A stretch of DNA of 6,294 bases, taken from Nocardioidaceae bacterium (GTDB lineage Bacteria > Actinomycetota > Actinomycetes > Propionibacteriales > Nocardioidaceae). Where the stretch lies: positions 1-6,294 of the forward strand of contig JACCYS010000143.1 of NCBI GenBank assembly GCA_013696365.1, read 5' to 3'. Both the position numbers and the translations under genes were made by a program. Below, piece after piece: positions 6,191 through 6,294 of this stretch (position 1 is the first letter of the stretch; each line of letters opens with the position of its first letter). Below the pieces are notes generated by a model, which did no database searches, was not told the DNA's origin, and was given only the letters and a program-made list of their open reading frames with translations.

Positions 6191-6294
6191 GCTAAATATT
6201 CGGGGAGGATGCCACCGAGTCGATCACGGCGTCGGATGCGGACCCGGTCAAGTTCGACGGGTTCAGGGAGCGCACGCAGCGGCGCTGCAGCGTG
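6191..6294. other. Unassigned segment at the right edge, beyond the EAL breakpoint
   Basis: Three frames are open to the edge and cannot be separated. On + an acidic frame reads GEDATESITASDADPVKF, with GC-rich third positions but no start. On -, one frame reads RRRDRLGGILPEY, vaguely like the R-R-x-D-x-LGGLIHEY tail of some actinobacterial integrase-core transposases. Another - frame ends ...SASDAVIDSVASSPNI at TAG. A short AT-rich patch (taaatatt, 6193-6200) marks the edge next to the EAL fragment. It is probably part of another element or gene, but I cannot identify it. Confidence 0.35.

Noticed and set aside
1..6294. CRISPR array, tRNA, rRNA or toxin-antitoxin system
   Set aside because: No regularly spaced direct repeats, no tRNA cloverleaf-like or rRNA-like sequence, and no small gene pair with toxin or antitoxin motifs were seen.

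Overview
The window looks like DNA from a high-GC actinobacterium, probably of the Nocardioides / Propionibacteriales type. Nearly every third codon position in the core genes is G or C, GTG starts are used, and transketolase (696 aa) and transaldolase (372 aa) have actinobacterial lengths and motifs. The genus is inferred from protein style, not from any search.

Layout. (1) Positions 1-361 are nested mobile-element debris. The right end of an IS4-type element (transposase C-terminus on +, stop at 111-113) abuts a cut-off IS6-family element on -, whose terminal inverted repeat lies at 350-361. (2) The IS6 end sits inside a GAF-GGDEF (diguanylate cyclase type) gene on - (1282 down to 362). That gene also carries a one-base frameshift at a C-run (857-861), so it is a pseudogene. 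(3) Positions 1283-1771 are a long gap between divergent genes with no convincing gene. (4) Positions 1772-5032 hold intact tkt and tal on +, the core of the non-oxidative pentose phosphate pathway. (5) pgi (glucose-6-phosphate isomerase) starts at 5029, overlapping the tal stop by 4 bases, but family similarity ends at about codon 119 (5385). (6) Positions 5406-5533 are unassigned. (7) On -, 6172 to 5534 encode the last part of an EAL domain followed by a CBS-like region: a c-di-GMP phosphodiesterase-type protein without its N-terminal portion. (8) Positions 6173-6294 are unassigned beyond another breakpoint.

Functional reading. Tkt and Tal would interconvert sugar phosphates between the pentose phosphate pathway and glycolysis. 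In many actinobacteria the run continues pgi-zwf-opcA-pgl and has ctaB divergently upstream. Here pgi is cut, and ctaB is not seen in its usual place. The tkt-tal block is flanked on both sides by damaged c-di-GMP genes on the same (-) strand, EAL-CBS on the right and GAF-GGDEF on the left. One explanation is that a tkt-tal-pgi' segment was inserted into, or recombined with, a c-di-GMP signalling locus. The window reads as a rearranged, IS-scarred region, possibly a plasmid or genomic island carrying an extra tkt-tal copy. I see no new molecular system. The novelty is the mosaic structure and its breakpoints.
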